Positions 45,560-57,765 of a stretch of DNA of 64,000 nucleotides are shown piece by piece; position 1 is the first letter of the stretch; every line of letters begins with the position of its first letter. The notes under the pieces were generated by a model. It saw nothing but the letters and a program-made list of their open reading frames with translations. It was not told the origin of the DNA and did no database searches. A program made the translations under genes and the position numbers. This DNA is from Pycnopodia helianthoides (Eukaryota > Echinodermata > Asteroidea > Forcipulatida > Asteriidae). The stretch is taken from positions 7,622,501 to 7,686,500 of the forward strand of contig CM063263.1 in assembly GCA_032158295.1 (NCBI GenBank). The letters are read 5' to 3'.

Positions 45560-48140
45560 TTAATCTAACGAAGTATTGACGTGACGTTAGAGGTAGTATC
45601 TAAACAGAGAGGTCTTGTGAAATTGTCCAATAAAGTTAGTTTTTCTCATAGAGACATTTTTATTTCAACAATGAAAATATCTCTTCTAAATACTGTTCAG
45701 TTTGGTTTTGCTTGGCCTTTCCTACATTTCTTCATATTAACCCTCCTACTGTCTTACCATGCAATATCACAAACGTACTTTTGAATGATAAATACAAATA
45801 CTACGCCAGCCTGTAATATTATATCGTGTGTTGAATAGTTCACACATTGCACACAGTAATTTTTGTGGACAGTTCAGGCCAGGAATTTCATTCTTGAGAG
45901 GGCAAGGCCATTTTCATTTTGCAAAGGGCACTTCCGTTGGATAACCTTCAAGTCTATGGGAAACTTTTGAAGGGGCACCAAGGCAAAGACCAAGGGCAAC
46001 AGAGGCTATGGTCTCCTGTGTAATTCCAGGCCTGGCAGTTGTTGGGCTACCATTCACGAATGGTTTCCAATGGTTTAGTCAACCCTCTGGAACAATTTAC
46101 CAAGAGTAGGAGAGTAAATAATGTCTTGTAATTGCTTTCTGGGTAGATGATAACTGCAAGGTATTTCTATTGTTACTTTAACAGCATTTCTAACTTTCTT
46201 ATTTGTCTTATTCTTCGTTTGATTTCACAACGTTTCATCTTGTGAAGGCCTTTACATGTATAATACTAATTGCTTACGGGTACGTCGTGCACCAACTAAA
46301 GAATTGGCCCAACTATAGTTTGACTCGACCCAACACAGTTCGGTCAATCCCAACTACAGTGAGGCATGTCCCAACTATAGTTGGGCCGATTTTATAGTTG
46401 GAACAGAACAGGAGTGATGGCACAGAGAACATGTGTTTCTGAACTTTGAAATAAAGAAAAAAGTATTGATGTTTGCGGGATGAAATGTAAAGAAATGTTT
46501 TCAACAAAATTCTAAAAATCCCAAAGCTAAAACCCACCTGCTTGATTCTGTTTAACTGAAGAAAGAACGAAAAAACAGCAACATCTTACATGAGATAAGG
46601 CTTGTTTTAACCTTTCTAGAAACCCTCCCATAGGGCTTAAAAATCATCCTCTCTATGGCAACTCAACACCCATTTGTTTAGACTATTTTTGGCGGTCAGG
46701 CTGGCTTAGTTTGTATATTTCCTCGCCTTCCACCTCTGGGACCCCGGTTTGAATCCTGCTGGTGTCACTGGATTGAGTTTTCAGTCCCAACCTGATTGTG
46801 TGGGTTTTTTCTGGAATAATTCTCTGGGATTTTCCTCTCATATCTAAAACTGAAACTTACTTTTGTCTTCTCTACATGGGGGCTCTTTGCTAATATGGTG
46901 ATTAAGTTCGCTTTTCTGAGAGTCCTTGAATTCAATACCAGAATTAATGAATGAAACATACATTGTAATGTTGGTATTCCTGCTCCAATGATCAGCGATT
47001 GATATTAAGTTTGGACCTGCAGTACCGGGCCTTGCAAATTTTCTGAATAGGACTTTGGAGCAGTTTTAATCGTTAGTGTTTTACAAGGTTTGGGATTTTG
47101 AATGGTTAAAGTTTGATGCATATGGGAGGATCCTCAATGTAGAAAAAGGGTTTGTAAAGCCCTGGGGGACTCCCATGTGTAAGGGTGCGTTTTCGCGGCC
47201 GGAACCAATAACTTTTTCGATCATTGCCCAGTGATTAACCAATGGCCAAGTCAACCAAAACAGTTATTGGTTTCGTCCGCGAAAACGCACCTTACATGTA
47301 GGTGTTCTTGCCATGAGCTGTTCCGAGTCCATCTAAGAACTCCAATCTATTGTAACTCGTCATCTTAAGGTTTGAAATGTGGTAATATTGGTATGGTTTG
47401 CCCAGTCCTCAAGCCAAGAATGCCTGATTTGGGTACAGTACTAAATCCATCAAGCTAACAAAAATACTGTGAGACGGTTTGGAGGATTTGATGTGGCAAA
47501 CACATCTGTCATCAATATTTACTAACTAAATTAGCATGATGGCATGGTACACTGTATGGTTGAATGACTTAAGGTGTTACACAGGATTGGTGAGGGTAAA
47601 AAGCATTGTTTAATTTTAGTCTGAAAGCTACACATGTAACTGATTATGAAATTCATACTAGAATCATTTTTCTGTGAAAAATTTTCCTCTGAAATAAATT
47701 CATATTCAAGAAAACTTTATCTGAAAACCTAAAAAAAATGCAACATCTGATTTCACTTCTTACAACCAAAGTTAAAGACAATGTGTGCAAGGTTATTCAC
47801 TATTTTCTCCTGACTCACACAATAGATTGAGCCAAAATTTCCCCTTTTTTTTTTTTTTAAATTCATGTACATGTATGTATTTTCCTAGTTGGCTATTTCC
47901 CATACATTTGCCAGGATTAGTAATTAAGTTGTGAAAAGCTCAGCCGAAATTTCCTGGGAATTTCTTTGGGGAAATCCATCTAGTGTGGTAGGGGTTTAAG
48001 TTTGTAAGAACTAGAAATCTAGACCTAACAAGGCAGCAGAAGGATTGGTTCCAGTAAAAAATAATTGTGCAGACTTTACCGCCCCAAATAGAAAATCATT
48101 ATGCCACTAATTTATTCATTTTTGAACTTTTTTTTTTTTT
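45560..48140. other. Non-coding stretch upstream of the first visible SARNP exon
   Basis: No SAP-domain exon was found here. It contains repeated CCCAACTATAGTTGGG-type palindromes at 46,308-46,400, a tRNA-derived SINE at about 46,690-46,960 (CCCCGGTTTGAATCC B-box), and the fold-back at 47,183-47,300. Confidence 0.5.
47183..47300. repeat. Fold-back element
   Basis: The arm TAAGGGTGCGTTTTCGCGG...ACCAATAACT is mirrored by AGTTATTGGT...CCGCGAAAACGCACCTTA with few mismatches. The loop is about 35 bases and has no ORF. Confidence 0.8.
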
Positions 48141-48144
48141 ACAG

Positions 48145-51100
48145 ATGATGCCATTCTTGATAATGGTACGGAGCCATCAGATGCATTGTTAACACCAGAA
48201 GGTCAGTTTGAAATAAATTAATTTTCAATCAAAAGTGTGTATTTAACCCCAAATCTATTGAGTGATCATTTACTAAGATCCTCCCTCACTTAAAAAAAAT
48301 AAATAAAAATTAATACCATATTATGGTAATTGAACACCCAAACTGTTGGACTCTGATTATGGTGGTTACCTGATCTCATGTAAACCATAATCAGTTTACT
48401 AGTGCAGTCATCAGTTCCAACACCATACAGTAACTCAGCACCCAGACTGTTGGGCTCTGATTATAGTGGTATGCCTGATCCCATGTTAAGCATAATCAGT
48501 TTACTAGTGCAGTCATCAGTACACCATACAGTACTCTACACCCAAACTGTTGGACTCTGATTACTGGTGGTATGCCTGATCCCATGTAAAGCATAATCAG
48601 TTTACTAGTGCAGTCCTCAGTCCAACACCATACAGTAACTCAACACCCAAACTGTTGGACTCTGGTTATGGTGGTATGCCTGATCCCATGTAAAGCATGA
48701 TCAGTTTACTAGTGCAGTCCTCAGTCCAACACCATACAGTAACTCTACACCCAAACTGTTGGACTCTGATTATGGTGGTATGCCTGATCCCATGTAAAGC
48801 ATTATCAGTTTACTAGTGCAGTCCTCAGTCCAACACCATAGAGTAACTCATCACCCAAACTGTTGGACTCTGGTTATGGTGGTATGCCTGATCCCATGTA
48901 AAGCATAATCAGTTTACTAGTGCAGTCCTCAGTCCAACACCATACAGTAACTCTACACCCAAACTGTTGGACTCTGGTTATGGTGGTATGCCTGATCCCA
49001 TGTAAAGCATAATCAGTTTACTAATGCAGTCCTCAGTCCAACACCATTCAGTAACTCAACACCCAAACTGTTGGACTCTGATTATGGTGGTATGGCAGAT
49101 CCCATGTTAAGCCTAATCAGTTTACTACAGTCCAACAGCATCAAACTAAACATGCTGCTGGATTTAGACGGGTTGGGGATGGTTGGAGTTCGTCAATATA
49201 GTGATTGATAAAGCTTGTTTATGGAACATTTAACTTTTTACAAAGTGTGTTACTTTGTTTAAGTTTTTTTCTAATTTGTTTGTGTAATTACAGTGGAAGA
49301 GGAAGGGGATCTTTTAGCTCAAGAGGTAAGATGATCTACATTTCCTCAATATTGTTTTGTTTTTATCTCGGGCACAACTCAGTGCCAAGTGGTCTAGTGC
49401 ACCAAACTCAAGTTCTGGGCCCAATTTCATAGAGCTGCTTAAGCACAAAAAGTAGCTAAGCACAACAAAATGATGCTTGCCAGAATATGTTTACCAGCCA
49501 AAATGCCATGCCAAATGTACCATCTGTGACTGGTATCCTGCTCAGTTTTGCTTAGCGGCAAATTGTTTCCTGCTTAAGCAGCCCTATAAAATTTAGCCCT
49601 GGTGGCAGAATCTTCGGTGTATGGGTTAATACCCCTGTCATGACACTTGTGTTCTTGAGCAACTGTAATTGCTTCTCTTCACCCAGGAGTAAATGGGTAT
49701 CTGTGATGGCAGAGTTGGTTCTTGCGATTAGTTTAGCTTGATGTGCTCCATATGTGGCAGTGCAGACTTCATACTCCCAGGGAGCTGAGACGGTTCTAAG
49801 AAATAGAATCAATAGCCCTGAGCATCAAAATTAGCAATATATTATAAATGTCCATTGTTATGGTATATTTCGAGTCCTGTTTGCTTCTTTTCACCCAGGA
49901 GTAATTGGGTACCTAGATGAATATTATAATCAATGGCCCTGAGCATCAAAATTAGCAAAATATTAAAAATGTCCATTGTTATGGTATATTTTGAGTCATG
50001 TTTGCTTCTCTTCACCCAGGAGTAATTGGGTACCTAGATGGTTCTTGTGATTGAATTAGCTTGATGTCCAACATGAAACCCAAGCTTCATACTCCCCGGG
50101 GAGCTGAGACGGTTCTAAGGAATGGAATTAATGACCCTGAGTGTCCATTATGGGGGACACCGTCGCTATATAAATATCCATTATCATTTATTTTTTCAAG
50201 CCATCTGAAAAAAATGTTTTGACGTATACGAAAAAATCTCATGTTAGGACGAGCCCGACCTGCTGGATGATGAAGAAGAGGAGCCAGCGATACCAACCAA
50301 AGCAAGCATCATCACACCAGTCGTGATGACACAGCCGGTGACATCTCCCTCTAAGGACAAACCCAGCTCGCCCACTGAAGTTACGCAGAAGGCTGCTGCT
50401 GCACCAGCTTCTGCAAATGCAGCACTAACCGTTGCTCAGGTAAACTTTAAGGATACATTACATGTATGTGGGCCCTTCTGTTATTGTTCTCCTTTATGCC
50501 CCCCAAAACTAGCTGCTCTTTTGGAGACAATTCCTTCTCCGTTGCAGGACCACGTTTGTGGAACGCTCTTCCCGTCACCATAAATATGGAAGCACCATCT
50601 CTTCATCATCTTCAAAAAGAAATAAATTTCGGATTGAGCTTCATTTTTGCGTCAGTGGTCTAGCATACTAGGACTTTGTTAATATTGTTGTTGTTGTTGT
50701 TGGTGTGATGATGTGTGTTTGCATGTTCTGTTGTGTTGTTAACTATAAGTACATGTACTTCATACATGTCATATGTTCTTAAAACATCAACCATATGTAA
50801 CTTCAGTAATTTTGAACATTACAGCTAGATGGCTCAGTTGGTAGAGCTCCGGCACGTTAATCCAGAGTTTGCAGGTTCAAGTCCCGCTCTGGTCAGTTTG
50901 TCTTTGTTCAATCCCAAATTGTTAAAGATTTACCCAGTCAGTTGCCCTTGTGGTTTATTTCTCTAAAAAATTTGTAATTTTGTTTTCGCAGAGAAAAGCC
51001 TTGAGAGCAGAAAGATTTAACACACCACTTTCAGAAGATGCAAAGAAACAAGCAAGATTAGAGAAGTGAGTTGCCGCTCCCTGGACATTTCCAGTGTCTT

Positions 51101-53691
51101 AACCCTTTCCTTACCACAGGCCACTTAAGTCCACTGAGCTCATACTCCCTGTCCCTTACTACAGGCCATTATAGTTGACTAAGATCCCACAAACAAAAAA
51201 CTCCAGCCCGAACACAATTGCCTTTTATTATAAAGCTGTAGTTTTGTGCGTAATCACCGTCCATAGCCAAAAAAAGAAAATCAGATCTTTCCAATGAAGG
51301 TAAAAAATATAGTGTTTTTTATGCAATTTTCTCAAATTGGAGTGGAAAGATCCGAAATGTCAAAACACCTACATTTATAGTCTTACCCTCCATACATTTA
51401 TTATTCTTGGCACATGACGTCAGTGATCAATAGTGGATTATGTACGCTGGTACAATTTGCTGATTGGTTCCCCTAGGAAAGGCTGAGCAAAAAGCGTAAG
51501 TACACAATCAACTGTCGTTCACTGACGTCTTGGCCCAAGTACAGAGGGCGCCATGTTTGTTTATGAAAAAGTGAGGAAGACATTTAATGAAGTTATTTAT
51601 TTATATGGAGTCTTTGCTGCTTTGCAAAAGTTGTAATTATTGTTTTCTTCTTTTTTTCCACCCCTAAAGATTTGGTGGTAAGGCAGCTGAAGCCACAAGC
51701 CCAGCCATGCCCAAGACACAAGCTAAAGCATCTCCAGTTTCTGTAAGTAAACAATTTTGGTTTGTTGTAAAACCATGTGATATCTACTTTTCCGGAATAG
51801 AATTTAGTTCTGATAGGAACTTGTACAGCTAATTTCTTACTGAACTTGTCCTGCTATTCATCAACTGCTGGTGAGTAGAATTTAGTTCTGGAAGGAACTT
51901 TTCCTGCTAAGTTCTTACAGAACTTGCCCTGCTAAGTTCTTACTGAACTTGTTTTGCTATTCATCAACTGTCGGAGAGTAGAATTGAGTTCTGATAAGAA
52001 ATTGTCCAGCTAAGTCCTTACAGAACTTGTCCTGCTCGACCACGACATGCCAAAATAACTCCTGTACTGTCCAACTTCCCAATAGTTGACTTAATACTTA
52101 AGTTCTTCGCTTTCGTTTTGATCTTCGCAGGCCGAGACGTTAGACAAGTTGAAGAAGAGATCGGAGCGGTTCGGTGTCGCGGTGTCACAAGTTGTCAAGC
52201 AGGTGAGCCAAGCTGAATATTTTTGTAGCAATTTAATTTGGAGTCCTAAAACTTTTCTTTCCTTGTTAGGCTGTTTAAGAGCTCATAAGTTTGTAAGGTG
52301 AGTAGTTTCTTAAAGTAGAAACGGGTGACCAGCCAAAATACCATGTATCGTATATTGTTTGTGATTGGTTCCCTGCTAATTTTTTGCTTAGCAGACAAAT
52401 TTGCTAAGTGCCATTTTGTGCTTAACAGCTTTATGACATTGGGGCCAGGTGATGTTTGACACTGTTCCGTATCCTAAAATATTTTTGTTCATTGTAACAA
52501 CTTAGACAGACGAGGTGGACAGATTGCTGAAGAGGAAACAACGGTTTGGGGTGATCACCAATACGACAGCTACAGTAGGGGGTGTCAAAAGACTATCAAC
52601 AGAGGGCAGCAAATCAACAGAGGGCAGCACAGATGACGCTGAGGTACGAATAACATCTTAGCCCATTTGTATCGTTTGAAGGTCAATTCACGTCATGTAT
52701 TCACCACTATGTCATGGGTGGCTAGTGCGTAAAGTGCTCATCCTGACCACCCTGGTTCGATTCGCGGCTGGGGCCGTATGTAAGTTTAGTTGTGCATTGG
52801 TTGTTCTCCAGGTCCTCCAGTTTTCCTCCCTCCTGAAAAATCAAATGCTTTCGATCTCTGGCTGTGCTCCATTGTTGTGTATGGATCAATGTTGCTAGCC
52901 GCCAAATGTGCCCGCGAACACGCTGTAGCCACATCCTTTGCAATTTAGCTTCTCAACTGCAATTAAGGATGATTGGCCTCCCAAAATATTAGTATTACCA
53001 CGATAGTCTTGGTCGAACCATTTTGGTAGTAATTTTCCCCGTGGTGCATTTTAGGCGTGGTGTGCACTGTTGGACACACACACCATATCTTTATATGCGT
53101 TTGACTCCCAAAATGGCAGACAATGGGCAGACAGTAGTAGCCCCGTGTGATATTAGTGCAAGAGTTGAATAGAAAAATTGAATTGAATTGCTTGGAGGAT
53201 CTTTCATAGCAGAAATCTTGATCATTTAGTGGGTTTTAAAGTTATTCCCAAAAGATTCAGGTTTTTTATGGCATGTCACGACCAAGGGGGTCAATCGCAC
53301 TGTATTCAAGCTCTGGAGTTTCTGATCAGCAGAGTGTGGGTTCGAGTCCCGGTCTTGGCACTTGTGTCCTAAAGTAGAACACTTGACAATTATTGCTTCA
53401 TCCTTTGGATGGGACTTAAAGCCGTAGGTGTTGTCTAATACATGTAAAAGAAGCTGGGCAGTGCATTTATCGAAAAGAGAAGGGGCTTCCTTGCCCTGGT
53501 GTTTCTGGCATGGTCTGGCAGCAAAATGCGCCACCTCACATAGTATCCCTTTCAAGGTGTTTTATTATGGCTGCTTCATCTCATCAAATCATTCTTAACA
53601 AGCTCCACCAGAATCAATAATTCAGCTCCAGGAGTGTCATTTATGACAGACAGGGTGCATTATAAATGTATACTATTTTTAGTGTCACTAT

Positions 53692-53732
<41 letters not shown>

Positions 53733-53863
53733 TGGCGAAATGCCAAAAAGAACACACACTTTTTCAGTTGGATTGTAAAAAGAATTACATGTCTTTATTT
53801 ATTTATTTTAAATTGTTTTCACAGGCAAAGAAGAAGAAGCGAGCAGAGAGATTTGGACTGTAA
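48145..53863 (+). CDS. SARNP: SAP domain-containing ribonucleoprotein SARNP/Hcc-1 (5' end missing)
   Basis: Eight exons: 48145-48201, 49294-49325, 50248-50439, 50992-51065, 51672-51742, 52131-52202, 52506-52643 and 53825-53863. An acidic stretch (EPDLLDDEEEEP) and an Ala/Pro/Ser linker are followed by the family's serial basic motifs: RKALRAERFNTPLS, KFGGKAAE, LDKLKKRSERFGVAVS, VDRLLKRKQRFGVITN and the terminal AKKKKRAERFGL-stop, which is diagnostic. SARNP belongs to the TREX mRNA-export complex and helps load the DDX39B helicase onto RNA in the nucleus. The first visible exon begins in phase 1, so the N-terminal SAP domain is upstream, probably in or near the gap at 44,694. The 71-base exon at 51,672 has an in-frame TAA at 51,724; two bases too few for the flanking phases suggests a local deletion or sequence error. 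Confidence 0.88.
48330..49130 (+). repeat. About 103-bp tandem array in SARNP intron 1
   Basis: About eight head-to-tail units of AACACCCAAACTGTTGGACT, CTGATTATGGTGGTATGCCT, GATCCCATGTAAAGCATAAT, CAGTTTACTAGTGCAGTCCT and CAGTCCAACACCATACAGTA. Units are 90-97% alike by eye, and the outermost are the most diverged. Confidence 0.9.
49410..49605. repeat. Fold-back repeat family D (GGGCCCAATTTCATAGAGCTGC)
   Basis: The left end CCCAATTTCATAGAGCTGCT is mirrored by GCAGCCCTATAAAATTTAGC at the right. The interior has GCTTAAGCA, CCAGTCACAGAT-like and GCTTAGC blocks. Other copies are at about 52,300-52,445, 57,598-57,715, 59,390-59,525, 59,698-59,903 and 61,075-61,293. Confidence 0.7.
49600..50165. repeat. 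Partial SINE copies in a SARNP intron
   Basis: Three overlapping partial copies share CACCCAGGAGTAA(A/T)TGGGTA, TTAGCTTGATG and GGGAGCTGAGACGGTTCTAAG, and match the EXOG-intron SINE at 36,810-37,200. Confidence 0.6.
50822..50900 (+). repeat. tRNA-like SINE fragment or tRNA pseudogene
   Basis: TGGCTCAGTTGGTAGAGC (A-box) and GGTTCAAGTCC (B-box) have tRNA spacing, but the putative acceptor arms (GCTAGAT at 5' and CTCTGGTCA at 3') do not pair. It is therefore not called a functional tRNA gene. It lies in a SARNP intron. Confidence 0.55.
52690..52930 (+). repeat. tRNA-derived SINE in a SARNP intron
   Basis: GGGTGGCTAGTGCGTAAAGTG followed by CCTGGTTCGATTCGCGGC forms a tRNA-like head. The body (TGTGCATTGGTTGTTCTCC, TTTTCCTCCCTCC) continues for about 180 bases. 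Confidence 0.55.
53275..53560 (+). repeat. tRNA-derived SINE, plus orientation
   Basis: The head has CTCTGGAGTTTCTGATCAGC and GTGGGTTCGAGTCCCGGTC (B-box). The body (CACTTGTGTCC, TTGCTTCATCCTTTGG, AAAAGAGAAGGGG) is the reverse complement of the 1219-1592 and 58,392-58,825 copies. Confidence 0.7.
53692..53732 (+). repeat. (TAG)n microsatellite
   Basis: About 13 TAG units, 92 bases upstream of the last SARNP exon. Confidence 0.95.
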
Positions 53864-54994
53864 GCATCACCGTGGCAATGCCTTTGTGTCGCTCACTATG
53901 GGATCACAGTTCGGACTCTCCAAAGTTCATCACTTGAGGGGGGAATTCAAAACAGAATTTGGTCAAGATTAATGTGTCTTGCATAAATGGTTGTACCCCC
54001 TGAAAGTGTATTACACAATACAAGGTTATGCATATTTATGTTGTAGTGTCGTTCAGACCCATAGGAATAGCACCAGGAAAGTGCTGAGCGAGACCGCCCT
54101 CTTGTGTCCCACTGTGGACGCAGCCTATGGACCATGTGACCTGTGACATCACATGTTTACAAAAGAGCCACAGAGCCTTGACTTCCTGCAGGCACGATAT
54201 GTCCACAGCCCAATCGAAAACGAAAAAGTCTTACATTTTTATTAAGATTGCACTCACTGTCTGATTTTTATCAACTTTTGAAACGAATAAAGGGGGCACA
54301 TCTCAAAAACTTGTTCAGCTGTTACTTTTATAACTCTTCGATTCATGTGCAAAGTATAACACAAAATGTAAAAATTTCCCATATGCCCAGTGTAGTATCT
54401 CGCCTACCAGAAAGGCCCTGGAATTTACAAGGGCGCTCTTTTTGTTAACAAAGGTTACATGATTTATTGATACCATGGTTTAGCAAACTGACATGTGAAA
54501 TGCGTGTATGGGGAAAATGTCAATTTGATATTTTCTAGCGTTTCCATTTTATCCGAATTTAAACAAGCTGCTTTTGGTTCAGATGGGTTTAGGCTTTTCA
54601 GGACGAATGTCTCCGAAACATTTCTGCACGGTATTTTTTTTGAGCTTCTCGTTCGTTCTTCCCCACAAATAAACTGACCCAATAAACTCCGCCCCTTGAT
54701 GCAATCGTCCAATCACAACCTCGAACGGGTGTCGAAAAGTCTTGACAAGAGTCCGACACCTTGTATTTTGTGTGTGGCACAGGGCGGGAGCAAGATGCAT
54801 GTGTCGTACACCTCACCCATGTGGTTGCCTTTGATAGACAGTTGCCAAGGTGGGCGGGGTTTTATCCATCATTCTGCTAAATATAACTGCAGTCAGTTCA
54901 CTGGGTTTAACACAATTCACCTTCCATTTGAAGCATGTAGATTATTTGGAACCAATCTCTTCCAAATAGATTTATTGTAGTTCTTCCTTCTGGT

Positions 54995-55380
54995 TATAGT
55001 GACACGTTGCCTTCCGATTAGGCGCTTTGGGGTGTGAAAAGCGTTTGTTATAAAATGCATATGGTTGGGAAGTTATTTTAAAACTGGAATATAATGAATC
55101 ACACCAAATATCCCTTGAAATTGTGCAGGTTTTCCTTTTACTTGGTGATCTAACACGGTCCACCATTTTGTGGTGTCAAAATTTGGTTCTACAAAATGGC
55201 CGACCATGTGAATTCCCAAAGTATTACAGGAAAACCCACAAATTCAAAGTATATTTGCGTGGATCATAATGTTCTACTTTGAAAACATCATACCAACCAT
55301 ATTCATTTCATAACAAATTCGTTTTATAGGCCAAAGCATCCAATCCGAAGGCAACTTTTGCCATTAAAAACACTGCAGGA
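54995..55380. mobile_element. Family B MITE, uninterrupted copy
   Basis: Termini CACGTTGCCTTCCGATTAGG...GCTTTGG and CCAAAGCATCCAATCCGAAGGCAAC (in two parts) are inverted. The core ACGGTCCACCATTTTGTGG / CTACAAAATGGCCGACC is palindromic. It serves as the empty-site reference for the nested copy at 41,066-41,793. Confidence 0.75.
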
Positions 55381-56093
55381 TTGGTAGTAATGCTTTCTGA
55401 GCCTTGTACAAGTACAGGTGCCATTTCACCCCATGGGAATTTTCCTGTTGTCTCGGCCTTGTACAAGTACTCGGACGATTTACCCATTGGAATTTCCCGG
55501 CTCGAAAAAGCCTTCATCTCTTGATAAACACGCATACTGTATTTTTTGTAAATCATAGTGTTCAGATATGTTTTGTGTAAACTGGAGATAAAAATGAGTG
55601 TACTCTTCCAAAAACCAAGGATGTTTCTTTGGTTTTGTCGAATGAAAATAGTTTGTCTGAGTGTTCCAAGATTTAAAAAAATGAACAATGGAACTTTATT
55701 CTTATCTTTTAAGTCTGAATGCTTAATGTAAACAAATTGTTGAATATACTTCCTTTGATCAAATTTTCCAAACTTTTTTTACAAATAACTTAGCATGTTT
55801 TCCTCTTTTTCACTGAAGAAGCTTTTTAAAGGATTTCTGTGAAAGAAATTATTCAAGGTATTATATTTTAAAAGAAAATTAAACCTTTTATAGGGCAGTC
55901 ATCTTGTTTTTTGTTTTTTTTCCCCATTGAATTCAGTGTACCAATAACCAAAAATTAGTCAGGCCCCTTGTTTGTACAATTGGAATCGGTACTGCTGATT
56001 GCTTATGCAAGCAGGGAATCGGACAAAGATGGTTGACGTAGGGTCTATTTTTGAAGCCTACTAGGTACAGAAAGAGATCTGGCAGAGTATTAA

Positions 56094-56473
56094 AGGAACA
56101 TTACAGAATTGGTAAGAAAAAAACTTGTAAAATATACTTTTTGATCACAGATTTACATAAAACTTACACGGTCTAATGATGATAGTAGAAAACATCCCTT
56201 GAAATCTTTCTGTCTGAAATGTCATATTTGATGCGAAATGAATAAACTAATTTTCCGATTGGAGTTTATCGCTCAGTGAGCGTTTTATTAATTTGTTGAA
56301 TCTATATGATTTCATGCAAATGTGTAATCGGTTTTTCACTATTTTCTCGTGACCCAGATGGCCGATCGATCTCAAACTTCTTCAGGTTTGTCAGTTTATG
56401 TATATGATGGATTACATAAAGTGCTTACACTGCCAGCAACTGTTTTAGCAAAAACAAATTCTGTAATGTTCCT
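56094..56473 (-). mobile_element. TTAA MITE family A, copy 4 (reverse orientation)
   Basis: Lies between TTAA at 56,090-56,093 and 56,474-56,477. Begins AGGAACATTACAGAATTGGT and ends AATTCTGTAATGTTCCT. The interior is the reverse complement of copies 1-3 (TTATCGCTCAGTGAGCG, CACTATTTTCTCGTGACCC). Confidence 0.9.
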
Positions 56474-57765
56474 TTAAGGACTGCTCTATGGTTTCACTTT
56501 GTTTGGGTAGATATTGAGGGTTATTATACCAATTTATTTGTCTCTTTTTTCTTCCTTTCTTTTTTTCTTCCCCTTTAAAAAAAAAAAATTCCCAAGATGT
56601 TTTTGCTTAAAAAATAAAAGTCTCTAAGTCAATGGGAATTCATCACCGAAATGCTTTGCTGCTGTTCAGATTGAAATCCCGGATCTTCTAAAATCCAACT
56701 TTTGGTTTTGCTAGAACCTGATGGATTCGTTTATACTGAAGCCCCCTAATCATCTTTAGTCTGCAACTAACTGCTAAGCAAAACTGAGCAGGAAACCAGT
56801 CAAACACAGTCCATCTTTACGGGCAATTTGGGTTTGGGTGTTGAGCTGCGTCAAGTGTTCTAACTTTCCTACGCAGCCAAGTGGTTCACCTACCAATCAT
56901 GCATAGCATTTGATAAAACTCCCACATGCAGCCTGCGGTTTTAACGCACAACAAATAGTTGTGCATTATTTTTTTTAAATGATCATGCCTGTAAAGATGG
57001 CCGACTTTACACTGTGTGACCTCAAGCGGGAACTATATTCTGGTTATCAAAACTGTGTTGTGCTTAGCGACTGCTTATGCTTTTAGCAGCTGTATTAGTT
57101 TGGGATCAGTCTTCTAATAACGGGTCAAATGAAAATGGTCGAGTGTTGGGTTATACCTTTAGAGTTGAGTAATTTTGATGGATTTAGGACGACTAGTGGC
57201 CAGAATGCCTTGGGAGTTACAGTTCATGTGTAGTTTTTTTGTCTGTTTTACTCTTATTCACTCACAACTTTTTAAAAGACTTTTAAGGATTCTCTGTAGG
57301 GGTTTGTTTGTATACCACTTGTAAATAGTATTTTAAATGTAAAATTGTTTTTAGGGTTTTTTAAATGTTGTATAATTTGTGTGTTTATCGCAAGTTTGCT
57401 TTACTTCTGTCTTTCAGACGGATGTGTCACTTTGTTTTTTTCTGTTACAAAAGTGGGTGTCAAAATTCCTTTTACAGTCGTGCTCTAAGAAAAAAAGTTG
57501 AAGTGGGCAAATTGAAGAGAGTTGCTGAATGGACAAATCTGCTGTGTTAAAGGAGCCACAAATGCCTGTTCCTTTTACCATTTCCATACAGACTTGGGCC
57601 CAATTTCATAGAGCTGCTTAAGCACAAAATATTGCTTAACACTTGCCTGCTAAGCAGAAATCAGCAGGATACCAGTCACAAATTGTACATGTGGTATGGT
57701 AGTTTGACCTTTAAGCGACCTCTGAACAATTATGTTATGTAAGAGTGCCCTTTGCTCGGGAACTA

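Noticed and set aside
48330..49130. Possible CRISPR-like array
   Set aside because: Units are about 103 bases of continuous repeat with no unique spacers, inside an intron of a eukaryotic gene. It is a tandem satellite.
50822..50900. Functional tRNA gene
   Set aside because: A- and B-boxes are present but the acceptor stem does not pair and no convincing anticodon arm forms. It fits a SINE head or tRNA pseudogene.
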